DNA from: JALQUL01 sp964556425
GTDB lineage: Bacteria > Pseudomonadota > Gammaproteobacteria > Burkholderiales > Burkholderiaceae_C
DNA: 64,000 nucleotides
Assembly (NCBI GenBank): GCA_964556425.1
Contig: CAZKWC010000003.1
Span: forward strand, 1 to 64,000
Direction: 5' to 3'
The position numbers and the translations under genes are program-made. Under the pieces are notes generated by a model. The model searched no databases and had not been told where the DNA came from. It saw only the letters and a list, made by a program, of their open reading frames with translations. Of this stretch, positions 38,501 to 47,432 are shown in pieces; position 1 is the first letter of the stretch, and every line of letters begins with the position of its first letter.

Positions 38501-40278
38501 TGAGTGTGACGCTCGATGCTACGGATTTTATCCATGGCAGCAAAGTCAAGCACGGGTTGGCTTACTTCAAGACGCATTGGCGGATTGACTTGATTAATAT
38601 CGAGTAAGTTGGGTTTTGGACCAATAAATGACACCAAAGACATCACAATCGCTTCACGAATTGGGTCGATAGGTGGGTTGGTAACCTGTGCAAACAACTG
38701 TTTAAAGTAGTTGTACAAAGGTTTGTTTTTATCAGACAAAACAGCCAAGGGGCTATCATTACCCATAGAGCCTGTGGCTTCTTCGCCAGCAGATGCCATA
38801 GGGCTTAATAAAAACTTAATATCTTCTTGAGTAAAGCCAAATGCTTGTTGGCGATCTAATAAAGTGGCCTGGGTTTCGGTGTTAGCTGAAACTGGAACAG
38901 AGATCTCATCGAGCTTAATACGTAAGTCTTCATTCCATTGTTTGTATGGCTTGCTATTGGCTAAGTTGGCTTTTAATTCTTCATCATCAATCATGCGACC
39001 TTGCTCGAGGTCGATTAAGAACATTTTGCCAGGTTGCAAACGCCATTTGCGAACAATTTTATGTTCTGGAATTGGCAATACACCAGACTCAGAACCCATG
39101 ATGACTAAATCGTCATCGGTGATGCAATAACGTGAAGGACGTAAACCGTTACGGTCTAAGGTGGCACCAATTTGACGACCATCAGTGAACACAATAGAGG
39201 CAGGACCATCCCATGGCTCTAACATAGGGGCATGGTATTCGTAGAATGCACGGCGACGCTCGTCCATGCTGGCGTGTTGCTCCCAAGGCTCTGGAATCAT
39301 CATCATCACGGCTTGGCTAATAGGATAGCCAGACATAGTTAACAACTCAAGGCAGTTGTCAAATGTGGCGGTATCGGATTGACCGGCAAAACTAATCGGG
39401 TAGAGCTTTTTAAGGTCATTACCTAGAACTGGTGAGCTCATGACGCCTTCACGGGCTTTCATCCAGTTATAGTTGCCTTTAACGGTATTGATTTCACCGT
39501 TGTGCGCAACATAACGATAAGGATGAGATAAAGACCACTCTGGGAAGGTGTTAGTAGAGAAACGTTGATGCACCAAACCTAATGCAGAAACGCAACGTAC
39601 ATCTTGCAAATCGGTGTAATAAGTGCCGACTTGATCTGCTAATAACAAACCTTTATAAACCACTGTACGGCTAGACATACTAGGCACATAGTATTCTTGG
39701 CTATGCATGAGTTGCAAGTTTTGAATGGCAGCACTAGCTGTTTTACGAATCACATACAGTTTGCGCTCGAGGGCGTCTTGCACAATCACGTCTGAACCAC
39801 GACCAATAAAGACTTGGCGTAATACTGGTTCTTTTTCACGCACAGTAGGTGACATTGGCATGTCACGGTTAACCGGCACATCGCGCCAGCCTAATAAAAC
39901 CTGACCCTCAGCTTTAATGGCACGTTCCATTTCTTGCTCGCAAGCCAAACGTGATGCATGCTCTTTTGGTAAAAAGATCATGCCAACACCGTACTCGCCT
40001 GGTGGAGGTAACTCAACACCTTGCTTGAGCATTTCTTCGCGGTAAAGGGCATCTGGAATTTGCAACAAAATACCGGCGCCATCGCCCATTAATTTGTCGG
40101 CACCTACCGCACCACGGTGATCTAAATTCTCAAGAATTTTGAGTGCATTTTTAACGATATCATGTGATTTATGACCACGGATATGAGCCACAAAACCAAC
40201 ACCACAGGCGTCATGTTCTTGGCCTTGACTATATAAACCAGTTTGTTGTAAATGGGCAATTTCTTGTGCCGTAGTCAT
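35557..40278 (-). CDS. gltB: Glutamate synthase large subunit
   Basis: Produces two glutamates from glutamine and 2-oxoglutarate. The N-terminal glutaminase domain has its nucleophile Cys at residue 25 in EHDACGVGF, implying a 24-residue propeptide. The central and FMN-binding synthase domains follow, with SGGTG-type blocks (IAGHDGGTGASPW about 1115). The 3Fe-4S cysteines are in CIMMRKCHLNTCPVG about 1165, and the GXGXG-repeat C-terminal domain ends in an Ala/Lys-rich tail. The 1573-residue length is normal. AGGA lies 6 nt before the ATG. It is the first gene of gltBD. Confidence 0.98.
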   Translation of the reverse strand: MTTAQEIAHLQQTGLYSQGQEHDACGVGFVAHIRGHKSHDIVKNALKILENLDHRGAVGADKLMGDGAGILLQIPDALYREEMLKQGVELPPPGEYGVGMIFLPKEHASRLACEQEMERAIKAEGQVLLGWRDVPVNRDMPMSPTVREKEPVLRQVFIGRGSDVIVQDALERKLYVIRKTASAAIQNLQLMHSQEYYVPSMSSRTVVYKGLLLADQVGTYYTDLQDVRCVSALGLVHQRFSTNTFPEWSLSHPYRYVAHNGEINTVKGNYNWMKAREGVMSSPVLGNDLKKLYPISFAGQSDTATFDNCLELLTMSGYPISQAVMMMIPEPWEQHASMDERRRAFYEYHAPMLEPWDGPASIVFTDGRQIGATLDRNGLRPSRYCITDDDLVIMGSESGVLPIPEHKIVRKWRLQPGKMFLIDLEQGRMIDDEELKANLANSKPYKQWNEDLRIKLDEISVPVSANTETQATLLDRQQAFGFTQEDIKFLLSPMASAGEEATGSMGNDSPLAVLSDKNKPLYNYFKQLFAQVTNPPIDPIREAIVMSLVSFIGPKPNLLDINQVNPPMRLEVSQPVLDFAAMDKIRSIERHTQGKFKSHTIDITYPVSWGAQGVEAKLASLCAEAVDAIKTGRNILIISDKGVSATQVAIPALLALSAIHQHLVGAGLRTTAGLVVETGSAREVHHFAVLAGYGAEAVHPYLAMETLADLHKDLKDDLSPEKAIYNYIKAVGKGLSKIMSKMGVSTYMSYCGAQLFEAIGLSSATINKYFTGTPSKVEGIGVFDIAEETIRSHKAAFGNDPVLANMLDAGGEYAWRARGEEHMWTPDVIAKLQHSTRSNNWNTYKEYAQLINDQSRRHMTLRGLFEFKIDPNKAISIDEVEPAKEIVKRFATGAMSLGSISSEAHATLAIAMNRIGGKSNTGEGGEDPARYRQELKGIPIKQGETLKQILGSDVIEADYVLQANDSLRSRIKQVASGRFGVTAEYLSSADQIQIKMAQGAKPGEGGQLPGGKVSKYIGKLRYSVPGVGLISPPPHHDIYSIEDLAQLIHDLKNVAPHADISVKLVSEIGVGTIAAGVAKCKADHVVIAGHDGGTGASPWSSIKHAGSPWEIGLAETQQTLVLNRLRGRIRVQADGQMKTGRDVAIGALLGADEFGFATAPLVVEGCIMMRKCHLNTCPVGVATQDPELRKKFSGKPEHVVNYFFFIAEEVRQIMAQLGIRQFDDLVGRVDLLDTRKGIEHWKAKGLDFGRLFAQPLAGIEADVRHVATQEHGLEKNFDNLLIEKAKSAIETGKPVKIMETVRNVNRSVGAMLSGAVTKVHPEGLPDDTIHIQLEGTGGQSFGAFLTNGITLYLIGDANDYTGKGLSGGRIAVRPSIDFRGVATNNTICGNTVMYGATSGEAFFSGVGGERFAVRLSGATAVVEGTGDHGCEYMTGGTVLVLGKTGRNFAAGMSGGIAYIYDEDGGFAKRCNTAMVGLDKVLSAQEQKDTMPTALWHQGKTDEEAVKQLLQQHNRWTGSKRARDLLDDWENSRQKFVKVFPHEYKRALGEMAQAAEAEVAANATAKVKASATTK

Positions 40279-40597
40279 AGGGATTCCTTGGTAACAAATA
40301 ATAGATACTTAAAATTGGATTTGCTTGATCAATTCAAAAACGTTTGTTTTTTTAAATGGTGCAAACCAATATTGAATTTATTTTTAGCTTGAAAGCAAAC
40401 TAAGATTTACAAATGTTTAAAAGCCAGAGGCTATTTTTAAATCCTAGGGTTAATATGGATTTTAATCAATTTTTTGGCCCTTCTTTAAAAATTAAATGGG
40501 GTCAGATCACTAATAATATTTAAGATTGAATTTTTTACAGCAAAATTAGGGACACATCAAACGCTGACTTCTTGATTAAAACCTAATTTCAAAGTTT
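40279..40597. other. gltB upstream region with remnant of a RAYT-associated flank
   Basis: About 320 bp. The part next to gltB should hold its promoter. A TGGTGCA sequence at 40357-40363 resembles half an NtrC site, but no second half is properly placed. At about 40497-40557 lies TGGGGTCAGATCAC and, 34 bp on, AGGGACACATCA. I recognise these short blocks as the kind of flank often seen beside COG1943-type REP-associated transposases. They lie just downstream (minus strand) of such a gene. No coding frame seen. Confidence 0.5.
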
Positions 40598-41311
40598 TTA
40601 CGATACGATGTTTGGCGCAGTCGGTAGGGCTCTGACTGGACGACCTGCTTTACCTCGCTTTAATTTTTGACTCGTCGAACGTTGTAATGCGTCTATAAAG
40701 GGCTCTGAACCTAAAACCTTGTCGTGACCCAAGGCGGACTGCAAAGCCTTGGTTTTAGAAACACCTAAACCCTGCTGCAAAATTTCAGAATACGCCTTTT
40801 CACGATCAAAAGGCGTATTTCCTAGCAACCACCATTCCTTAATAGGATGTAACCAACGAATTTCGGAGTAGCCTAAATAATGAGGACTGGCACTTAAGTT
40901 AGCAACATCTAAATGAAACTGTTCGGCTGTACTGTTGGCCTTTTCATTCATATAAAGCACTACATCAAGGCCGTAGTGTGCAACTTCTACTATAGTGCAC
41001 AAAAACCTGCCATTCCATAAGGAACCAGATCGAGCGTGTTTTTGATTGAAATAAGGTACGTATTTACGACTAATGGCCTGAACAAATCCCGAAATAGCAG
41101 TTTCGTTTTTAGGGCTTAATAATAAATAAAACTCTGTGGTGCTAATTAAAAAACCATGCAAGGCAACTTCGAACAAAGGCAAGGTTTCTGCGATTATGGT
41201 TCTAAGGCGCTTGGCATCTTCGTTAGTTTTGCATATCTCTTGAAAATTATGGCCCACTTGTTTCACAAAATGGACCTGATTTGGAATTACGAGACGAGCT
41301 TGCCTAGCCAT
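40598..41311 (-). CDS. REP-associated tyrosine transposase (Y1/RAYT)-like protein, HUH motif lost
   Basis: 237-residue relative of COG1943 Y1 transposases. The family frame is clear: MARQARLVIPNQVHF at the start, YVPYFNQKHARSGSLWNGRF near residue 90, LYMNEKA with the candidate nucleophile Tyr near 122, WLLGNTPFDREKAY near 165 and a C-terminal KRGKAGRP. The metal-binding His-hydrophobic-His normally found in a PNHVHLL-type segment reads TTEFYLLL here, so both histidines are missing. The frame is intact, so the protein may be a domesticated non-catalytic DNA-binding form or an early-decaying copy. It is followed 12 bp upstream by the methyltransferase gene. Confidence 0.8.
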   Translation of the reverse strand: MARQARLVIPNQVHFVKQVGHNFQEICKTNEDAKRLRTIIAETLPLFEVALHGFLISTTEFYLLLSPKNETAISGFVQAISRKYVPYFNQKHARSGSLWNGRFLCTIVEVAHYGLDVVLYMNEKANSTAEQFHLDVANLSASPHYLGYSEIRWLHPIKEWWLLGNTPFDREKAYSEILQQGLGVSKTKALQSALGHDKVLGSEPFIDALQRSTSQKLKRGKAGRPVRALPTAPNIVS

Positions 41312-41322
41312 TTTAAAACGAA

Positions 41323-42285
41323 TTATTGTGCTATCACAGGTGAATCTACACTCTCAAGCAAAGGCTCTTGACCACCCAAAGTAGTGCTGGTAGTAGGTAA
41401 GCGCTTAAACCTTGTATTCAATAAATTAGCTATAGAAAACTGTTGCAAAATTTCAAGCAAATGCACTGCTGAACTGCGTTTTTTCTGACCTGTATATTTG
41501 GCTACAATTAACTCGTTTTTCATACTGTGCTCCCAGCCAACTAGCTCGGTAACAGTGACTTGATAACCACATGCTTCTAGATACAAACAACGCAGTACAT
41601 TGGTAATTTGACTGCCTAATTCACGGGTATGCAAAGGATGTCGCCATAACTCGCCTAAAGAAGATTTAGCCACTGACAAAGCTCGGTTTTGTCTTAAGTT
41701 AGCCGCCACTTCAGCTTGGCAGCAAGGCACTAAAATCATGTATTTGGCTTTTTTAATTAAACCAAACTCAATGGCATCGTCAGTTGCACTATCGCAGGCA
41801 TGAAGTGCGGTTACTACATCAATTTGACTTGGTAAAGAGGCATCTTGCATTGCATCTTGAACACTTTTATCGGCAAAAATCATGCCTTTAAAACCTAATT
41901 CTTGAGCCAATTGCTTTGATTTTTCTACTAACTCCAGCCTAGTCTCTATGCCAATCATTTGGCCTTGCTCTTTATTTTTAAAGAACAAGTCGTAAATCAA
42001 AAAACCTAAATAAGATTTACCAGCACCTAGATCAGCGACTGACAGGCCATTAGGCCCTTCAGGCAAGGATAAAAGTGCTTTTTCAATAAACTGATACAAA
42101 TGGGTAATTTGTTTGAGTTTGCGGCGACTGTCTTGATTGAGCTTTCCCTCACGCGTGAGAATGTGCAAGGCCTGTAGCAACTCTAATGACTGGCCTGGCC
42201 TTAATTCTGCAATAAACTCGTCTAGTGGAGATGGTTTCGCTTTTGCCACAGGTTTTTGGCGTTCAGGGTGATTGTTTTTTTTCAT
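41323..42285 (-). CDS. Class I SAM-dependent methyltransferase (Methyltransf_32-like)
   Basis: 320-residue cytoplasmic protein. A Rossmann SAM-binding motif VADLGAGKSYLGFLIYDLF lies near residue 85. An acidic turn (IGIETRLELVEKS), ALHACDSATDDAIEFGL near 165 and VPCCQ near 187 follow. This LHAC...PCC combination is typical of the methyltransferase group related to Trm13/GSTCD. A substrate cannot be named; RNA is a possibility by family resemblance. It lies between aroB and the RAYT-like gene, all on the minus strand. Confidence 0.78.
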   Translation of the reverse strand: MKKNNHPERQKPVAKAKPSPLDEFIAELRPGQSLELLQALHILTREGKLNQDSRRKLKQITHLYQFIEKALLSLPEGPNGLSVADLGAGKSYLGFLIYDLFFKNKEQGQMIGIETRLELVEKSKQLAQELGFKGMIFADKSVQDAMQDASLPSQIDVVTALHACDSATDDAIEFGLIKKAKYMILVPCCQAEVAANLRQNRALSVAKSSLGELWRHPLHTRELGSQITNVLRCLYLEACGYQVTVTELVGWEHSMKNELIVAKYTGQKKRSSAVHLLEILQQFSIANLLNTRFKRLPTTSTTLGGQEPLLESVDSPVIAQ

Positions 42286-42340
42286 ATTAATAAGCTTATC
42301 ACCAAGAGGATAAAAAAGAATTGAGAAAAGTAAGTATCTA

Positions 42341-43450
42341 CTATTGTGATGGCTGACAACAAAGATCGATCACTTTTCTGACTATATCGTCAGGAGCTGG
42401 CTGCATAAAGGCAGTGCCTTTATCTGAAATTAATACAAAACGAATCTCACCCGCTTCTGACTTTTTATCTGAGCGCATAAGTTCTAAATAACGTCCTGCA
42501 TTATCTTGTGCATCTAAAACAGGCCCCACTACAGGTAAACCCGCTTTTTCAATTAATTGCACCAAGCGATTCACATAATTTTGGTCAATAAAACCCAACT
42601 CTTTAGATAAATGAGCTGCCATGACCATACCCGCCCCAACCGCTTCGCCATGCAACCATTGACCATAACCCATACCTGCCTCTATGGCATGACCAAAAGT
42701 ATGACCAAAATTTAAAATAGCTCTTAAACCCGATTCTTTTTCGTCCTGGCCTACTACATAGGCTTTTATTTCGCAGCTTTTTTCAATCGCATAGGATAAA
42801 GCGACTGGATCTTTTTGAATTAATAAATCAATGTTTACTTCTAACCATGACAAAAATGGTAAGTCAGCAATAGGCCCATATTTAATCACTTCTGCCAAAC
42901 CAGCTGATAACTCTTTGGCTGGCAAGGTATTAAGAGTAGAACTATCGCAAATCACCTTTAAGGGCTGGTAAAAAGCACCTACCATATTTTTACCTAAAGG
43001 ATGGTTAATACCCGTTTTACCACCCACAGATGAATCTACCTGAGACAATAAAGTGGTGGGAACTTGTACAAATGGAATACCTCGCATATAACAAGCTGCT
43101 GCAAAACCTGTCATATCACCTATTACGCCACCACCCAAAGCGACTAAAAGCGTTTTTCGATCGGCTGATTTTTGTAATAAATCATCAAAAATAAGTTGTA
43201 GGGTTTCCCAAGTTTTAAAGACTTCTCCGTCTGGCAAACTCAGCACATCCACTTTTTGATATTGATTTCGCAATAAAGTTTGAACTTTAGCGGCATAAAG
43301 AGGCGCAACAGTAGTGTTAGTGACAACCAACACACTGCTAGCTTTTGGTAAATCTTTAAAAATATCGGACTGATCTAATAAATCATGGCCAATTAAAATA
43401 TCGTAACTACGTTCTGCAAGTTGAATACGAACGGTTGAATGAGCTGGCAT
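42341..43450 (-). CDS. aroB: 3-dehydroquinate synthase
   Basis: Second step of the shikimate pathway, DAHP to 3-dehydroquinate, NAD and divalent metal dependent. NAD-binding ALGGGVIGDMTGFAA is near residue 95, followed by VPTTLLSQVDSSVGGKTGIN. The metal ligands are in FGHTFGHAIE and LHGEAVG (about 250-270). Length is 369 residues. It follows aroK by 17 bp in the pilMNOPQ-aroK-aroB order that is widely conserved in proteobacteria. Confidence 0.97.
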   Translation of the reverse strand: MPAHSTVRIQLAERSYDILIGHDLLDQSDIFKDLPKASSVLVVTNTTVAPLYAAKVQTLLRNQYQKVDVLSLPDGEVFKTWETLQLIFDDLLQKSADRKTLLVALGGGVIGDMTGFAAACYMRGIPFVQVPTTLLSQVDSSVGGKTGINHPLGKNMVGAFYQPLKVICDSSTLNTLPAKELSAGLAEVIKYGPIADLPFLSWLEVNIDLLIQKDPVALSYAIEKSCEIKAYVVGQDEKESGLRAILNFGHTFGHAIEAGMGYGQWLHGEAVGAGMVMAAHLSKELGFIDQNYVNRLVQLIEKAGLPVVGPVLDAQDNAGRYLELMRSDKKSEAGEIRFVLISDKGTAFMQPAPDDIVRKVIDLCCQPSQ

Positions 43451-43467
43451 AAGCGTAATGAAAAGAA

Positions 43468-44034
43468 TTAGGATTCTGGAATGGGCTCAATGATTGAGCT
43501 AGAAGAATGCAAGTCTACACTGCTTTTAAGCCCTGCCAACTCAAGTTGCATCACAATCATATTGATGACTCGGCTCATGGACTGCTTGCTAGTATCGACA
43601 ACAAAATGAGCACAAGCTTGGTACAACGGATCTCTTTGTTGTGAAAGCTCACGCAACTTGGCAAGTGGGTCAGCCACTTGCAACAATGGACGACCTTTAT
43701 CGTGTTTCAGGCGCCGATAGATTTCTTCTGGGGTTGATCTTAAATAGACCACGTAACAGTTTTTTTTCAAATTAATTCTGTTGACCTCTCGAGTCACTAC
43801 ACCACCACCGGTAGATAATACGCCTTGCTGCAAGCACAACTGGGCAATTACTCTTTCTTCGAGTAATCGGAATTTTTCTTCACCCTCTCGTTCAAAATAC
43901 TCACGAATTGAACAGGCTATCTCATCAGTGATGATTTGATCGGAATCTAAAAAATTGCTTGATAATCTTTTGGCTAAATGCCAACCTACAGAGGACTTGC
44001 CTGAGCCAGGCAGTCCTACTAATGCCACTAACAA
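43468..44034 (-). CDS. aroK: Shikimate kinase
   Basis: Phosphorylates shikimate. P-loop GLPGSGKSS starts only about seven residues in. DSDQIITDE carries the shikimate-binding Asp, TGGGVV is near residue 79, and the lid region with Arg is KHDKGRPLL. The start is uncertain: TTG at 44034 or GTG at 44028, both with AGGGGG just upstream, and no ATG fits. The C-terminus runs about 15 residues past the usual end (Ser-rich, SSSSIIEPIPES). It begins 8 bp after the pilQ stop. Confidence 0.93.
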   Translation of the reverse strand: MLVALVGLPGSGKSSVGWHLAKRLSSNFLDSDQIITDEIACSIREYFEREGEEKFRLLEERVIAQLCLQQGVLSTGGGVVTREVNRINLKKNCYVVYLRSTPEEIYRRLKHDKGRPLLQVADPLAKLRELSQQRDPLYQACAHFVVDTSKQSMSRVINMIVMQLELAGLKSSVDLHSSSSIIEPIPES

Positions 44035-44042
44035 AGTGCCCC

Positions 44043-46181
44043 CTATCGCACGGACTGATCAGAAATAACTCTAGGAGTAATAAACACCAACATTTCTTGT
44101 TTAGCCGATCTGCGAGTTTTAGTCTTAAATGCATTTCCTAAAAACGGAACATCTCCTAAAACAGGCACTTTTGCCTCGTCGTCGGTTTCCGTTAACTCGA
44201 AAATACCACCAATCACAACTGTACCACCATTTTCAACCAATACTTGGGTCTTTATGTGTTTTGTATTGATTGCAAAACCTGCTGTAGTGGACTGGCCAAC
44301 TGAATCTTTATTGACGTCAAGATCCAGAATAATATTACCTTCTGGGGTAATTTGTGGGGTCACCTCTAATTTTAATGATGCCTTACGGAAGGCAATGGAG
44401 GTCGCACCACTGGCAGTGGACACCTCATAAGGCAACTCGGTACCTTGTTCAATTAAAGCTTTGGTTTGATCTGCTGTGACCACTCTTGGACTAGAAACGA
44501 CCTTACCTTTACCATCGGCTTCAAGAGCAGACAGTTCCAAATTCAAGAAACGATTGGCTACGCTACTAAATAATGAAATTGCCATTTTTGAGGCATTAAA
44601 ACCGCTTAAGGAAGTAGCAGGCAAGCTCACCAATTGGGTGTTTTGAGTATCTAAAACATTGGTAGCTTCAGTAGTGGTGCTGGCTACTGCATTATATGAG
44701 CCACCAAAAGCTATTCTTTGGCCTTTATTATTGATGGCATCTCCTGCCTGCCCACCACGAACACCACCTAAATCAGCCCCTCCCCAACGAACACCTAAGG
44801 ACTTGCCAAAGGTATCTGAGGCTTCAACAATTCGAGCTTCAATCACTACTTGCCTAATCGCAATATCAAGTTTTTTGATCATATCTTCAACTTGCGTCAA
44901 TTTAGAAGCAATGTCAGTAACAAAAATTTGATTGGTTCTGGGCTCTGCAATCACGCTACCCCGTGGCGATAATAAACCACGGCTACCGTTATTGTTAGCA
45001 TTGCTAGATGGAGCAATTTGTTGTGAAATTTCGGCCGCTTTTGTATAGTTGAGTTGAAAAGATTGAGTTCTTAGTGGCTCTAAATTTTCGATGGCGGCTT
45101 TTGATTCTAACTCTTGCCTTTCTTTAGTTGCCAACTCCTCTTTGGGAGCAATCCACAACACTGTACCTGATTTGCGCACACCTAAAGATTTAGCCTGCAA
45201 AATAATATCGAGTGCTTGATCCCAAGGAACATCTTTAAGGCGTAAGGTAACAGTACCTGCAACTGTGTCAGAGGTAATAATATTAAAGTTAGTGAAATCT
45301 GCAATGACTTGTAGCAATGACCTAATTTCAATATTTTGAAAGTTAAGTGATAACTTCTCTCCTGTATAACCTTTGCCTGCACTTAGTTTATTAGGGTCTT
45401 GAACTTGAGGCCTTACTTCCAATACGAACTTGGTATCAGTTTGATAAACTGAATGCTCCCATAGGCCTTTATTGTCAATCACAATTCTGACCTTATCACC
45501 GGCTACATCTGTAGTGATAGTTTGTATAGGTGTTCCAAAATCAATAACATCTAGTTTTCTCCGTAAATTGTCTGGAATGGTTGATTTTAAAATTTCTATG
45601 ATTAAGCTAGACGCTTGCTGTTTAATATCAATGCCTACTTGATTACTTGGCAAAGTCAACTCAAGTCGTCCAGCACCATCAGTTCCCCTTTTAAAGTCGG
45701 GGGCTGTCATGGTTAAAACCTTTTCATTTAAACTTTCAGCAAAAACAGTAGGACGATTAGCTACTATTGCATTGACTTCAGGTTTGGTAAAAATCACATA
45801 CAAAATATTGCCAGTTTGTTGAATTTTATGATTGCTTGACTGCTTTAGATTTAAAACCAAACGAGTTCTATCGGCCACTTCAACTAAGTTAGCGTTTTTA
45901 ACTAGACCAGTTGGAAGATCGACCATGGTTTTACCCAAACCATTGCGTACACTTGGCAAATCTAAGACTAAACGAGCTGGAGATTGAACTGAAAAAGCGT
46001 TAATTTTGCCTTGATAAGCAGCTGATAAATCCACTTTAAACACATCGTTTCCTTCTTGAATAGAAGAGGAAATTTTAGTAATTGACACTTGCGCAAAACT
46101 ATTGAAGCTAAGAATAGCAAGGAAACCGACTAATAGGCTTCTTAAAATAAACCCTAAATTTTTATTACCTATTTTCATCAT
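44043..46181 (-). CDS. pilQ: PilQ, type IV pilus secretin
   Basis: 712-residue outer-membrane secretin that forms the pilus exit pore. A signal peptide ends near SFNSFA-Q (about residue 31). Two AMIN peptidoglycan-binding regions (about 35-220), an STN/N0 domain (NFQNIEIRSLLQVIADFTNF about 280), an N1 domain and the C-terminal secretin domain follow, with VVSSPRVVTADQ and VPVLGDVPFLGNAFKT. The ATG at 46181 overlaps the pilP stop (ATGA) with GGAG upstream; a longer frame to 46223 lies in pilP. An Asn/Gly-rich insert sits near 395. Confidence 0.96.
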   Translation of the reverse strand: MMKIGNKNLGFILRSLLVGFLAILSFNSFAQVSITKISSSIQEGNDVFKVDLSAAYQGKINAFSVQSPARLVLDLPSVRNGLGKTMVDLPTGLVKNANLVEVADRTRLVLNLKQSSNHKIQQTGNILYVIFTKPEVNAIVANRPTVFAESLNEKVLTMTAPDFKRGTDGAGRLELTLPSNQVGIDIKQQASSLIIEILKSTIPDNLRRKLDVIDFGTPIQTITTDVAGDKVRIVIDNKGLWEHSVYQTDTKFVLEVRPQVQDPNKLSAGKGYTGEKLSLNFQNIEIRSLLQVIADFTNFNIITSDTVAGTVTLRLKDVPWDQALDIILQAKSLGVRKSGTVLWIAPKEELATKERQELESKAAIENLEPLRTQSFQLNYTKAAEISQQIAPSSNANNNGSRGLLSPRGSVIAEPRTNQIFVTDIASKLTQVEDMIKKLDIAIRQVVIEARIVEASDTFGKSLGVRWGGADLGGVRGGQAGDAINNKGQRIAFGGSYNAVASTTTEATNVLDTQNTQLVSLPATSLSGFNASKMAISLFSSVANRFLNLELSALEADGKGKVVSSPRVVTADQTKALIEQGTELPYEVSTASGATSIAFRKASLKLEVTPQITPEGNIILDLDVNKDSVGQSTTAGFAINTKHIKTQVLVENGGTVVIGGIFELTETDDEAKVPVLGDVPFLGNAFKTKTRRSAKQEMLVFITPRVISDQSVR

Positions 46182-46717
46182 TTTTTCTCCTGCAATTGAA
46201 GCATTGCTTTTTTCTCTACCCATTCACCTGAGCCCTCTTGAACCACTTCACGAATCGTTATTTCTGATTCAGTGATTTTTTGTATAAGTCCAAAATTCAT
46301 ACCTAAATGATTACCTGCTTTGACCTGAAATAATTTATCACCCGACTTTATCAAAGCCACTTGCTGACCGTTTTTAAATAAGGTGCCCACCATACTTAGT
46401 GCATCTAGTGGGAAGGACTCCAAAGGTTCTTTGCGCCGACTATTTTCCGCATTAAATAACTTGCTACTTGCTGCCGACTGGACCGTCTCTTGACGCAAAA
46501 TAGATAATAGTTTTTGTGTGTTAAATGGCTCTACTCCAGTGGCCTGCTCGTAAGGCTGAGGGACAAAACTAATAGGCTCTGGACTCTTTGAAATAGCTGG
46601 AGTTGCCTTTTTTCGCTCAGCCTTTAACCAATCATAAAGTTCATCTTCAGAATTACCAAAACAACCGACCATTAACAAAGGCATTACGATCAAAAAAATT
46701 AATTTTATTTTTTTCAT
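46178..46717 (-). CDS. pilP: PilP, type IV pilus alignment lipoprotein
   Basis: 179-residue inner-membrane lipoprotein that links PilMNO to the PilQ secretin. The lipobox LMVGC is at residues 15-19. DELYDWLKAERK follows, and the C-terminal beta domain (MVGTLFKNGQQVALIKSGD, GNHLGMNFG) is typical. It overlaps pilO and pilQ by 4 bp each, showing tight translational coupling. Confidence 0.95.
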   Translation of the reverse strand: MKKIKLIFLIVMPLLMVGCFGNSEDELYDWLKAERKKATPAISKSPEPISFVPQPYEQATGVEPFNTQKLLSILRQETVQSAASSKLFNAENSRRKEPLESFPLDALSMVGTLFKNGQQVALIKSGDKLFQVKAGNHLGMNFGLIQKITESEITIREVVQEGSGEWVEKKAMLQLQEKK

Positions 46718-47400
46718 TGTGCTTTACCTGCATTTCTTGCTTCTGCTTTATTTTTGAGTTGTGTTTTTACTTCTTCTTCATCCAAATAGCGGAAAGTTTT
46801 TGCAGTAGCCTCAAGAATTAGCTTACCTTCTTTTTCTTTAGTTACATTAGAGGATGGAACTATAGAAATATTATTAAGAGTCACAATTCTAGAAAGCCCA
46901 GACACATCAGAACTAAAATGCGCTAAATCGTGGTATTTGCCAATCACCCTAACAGAAATAGGTAACTCAGCATAATAATCTTTTAAAACCGCTTGCCCTG
47001 GTCTAAACAGCTCAAAACTTAAACCACGGCTAACACCTGCCTGATTAATATCAGACAACAATGCATCCATTTCTGATTTGCTTGGTAATTGCTTTTCAAG
47101 TTGCGTAACAAAAATTTCAACTTGCTCTTTTTGCCTTGTTAAGGTTTCAACGTTGTTCGCTTTTTGCAACTTACGGCTAAACTCTTCCTTGTAAAGTGTT
47201 TCTTGATCAATTAATCCCTGCAATTCAGTTTCAACATCTCGTACAAAAAGTACCCACCCTAATAAGAGGACAGAAAGAGTAACTAATATAAAAACGCCCA
47301 ATTTAAATGGTGCAGGCCAGTTCCAAGGCTCTTGAGAATTGAGTTCTGCAAACTGAGATTGCAGATTTTTTTTATCTTCTTTTTTATTTTTTCCAAACAT
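46714..47400 (-). CDS. pilO: PilO, type IV pilus inner-membrane alignment protein
   Basis: 228-residue bitopic protein: cytoplasmic N-terminus, TM helix about 32-52 (FILVTLSVLLLGWVLF), coiled coil about 60-95, then a periplasmic ferredoxin-like domain. It forms a heterodimer with PilN. It lies 32 bp downstream of pilN and overlaps pilP by 4 bp. Confidence 0.94.
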   Translation of the reverse strand: MFGKNKKEDKKNLQSQFAELNSQEPWNWPAPFKLGVFILVTLSVLLLGWVLFVRDVETELQGLIDQETLYKEEFSRKLQKANNVETLTRQKEQVEIFVTQLEKQLPSKSEMDALLSDINQAGVSRGLSFELFRPGQAVLKDYYAELPISVRVIGKYHDLAHFSSDVSGLSRIVTLNNISIVPSSNVTKEKEGKLILEATAKTFRYLDEEEVKTQLKNKAEARNAGKAQ

Positions 47401-47432
47401 AATCTTTTTTTGTGTGAGATAAAATGGAATAT

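Noticed and set aside
40357..40363. NtrC-type site for gltBD
   Set aside because: Only one half-site (TGGTGCA) is visible, with no correctly placed partner and no sigma-54 promoter.
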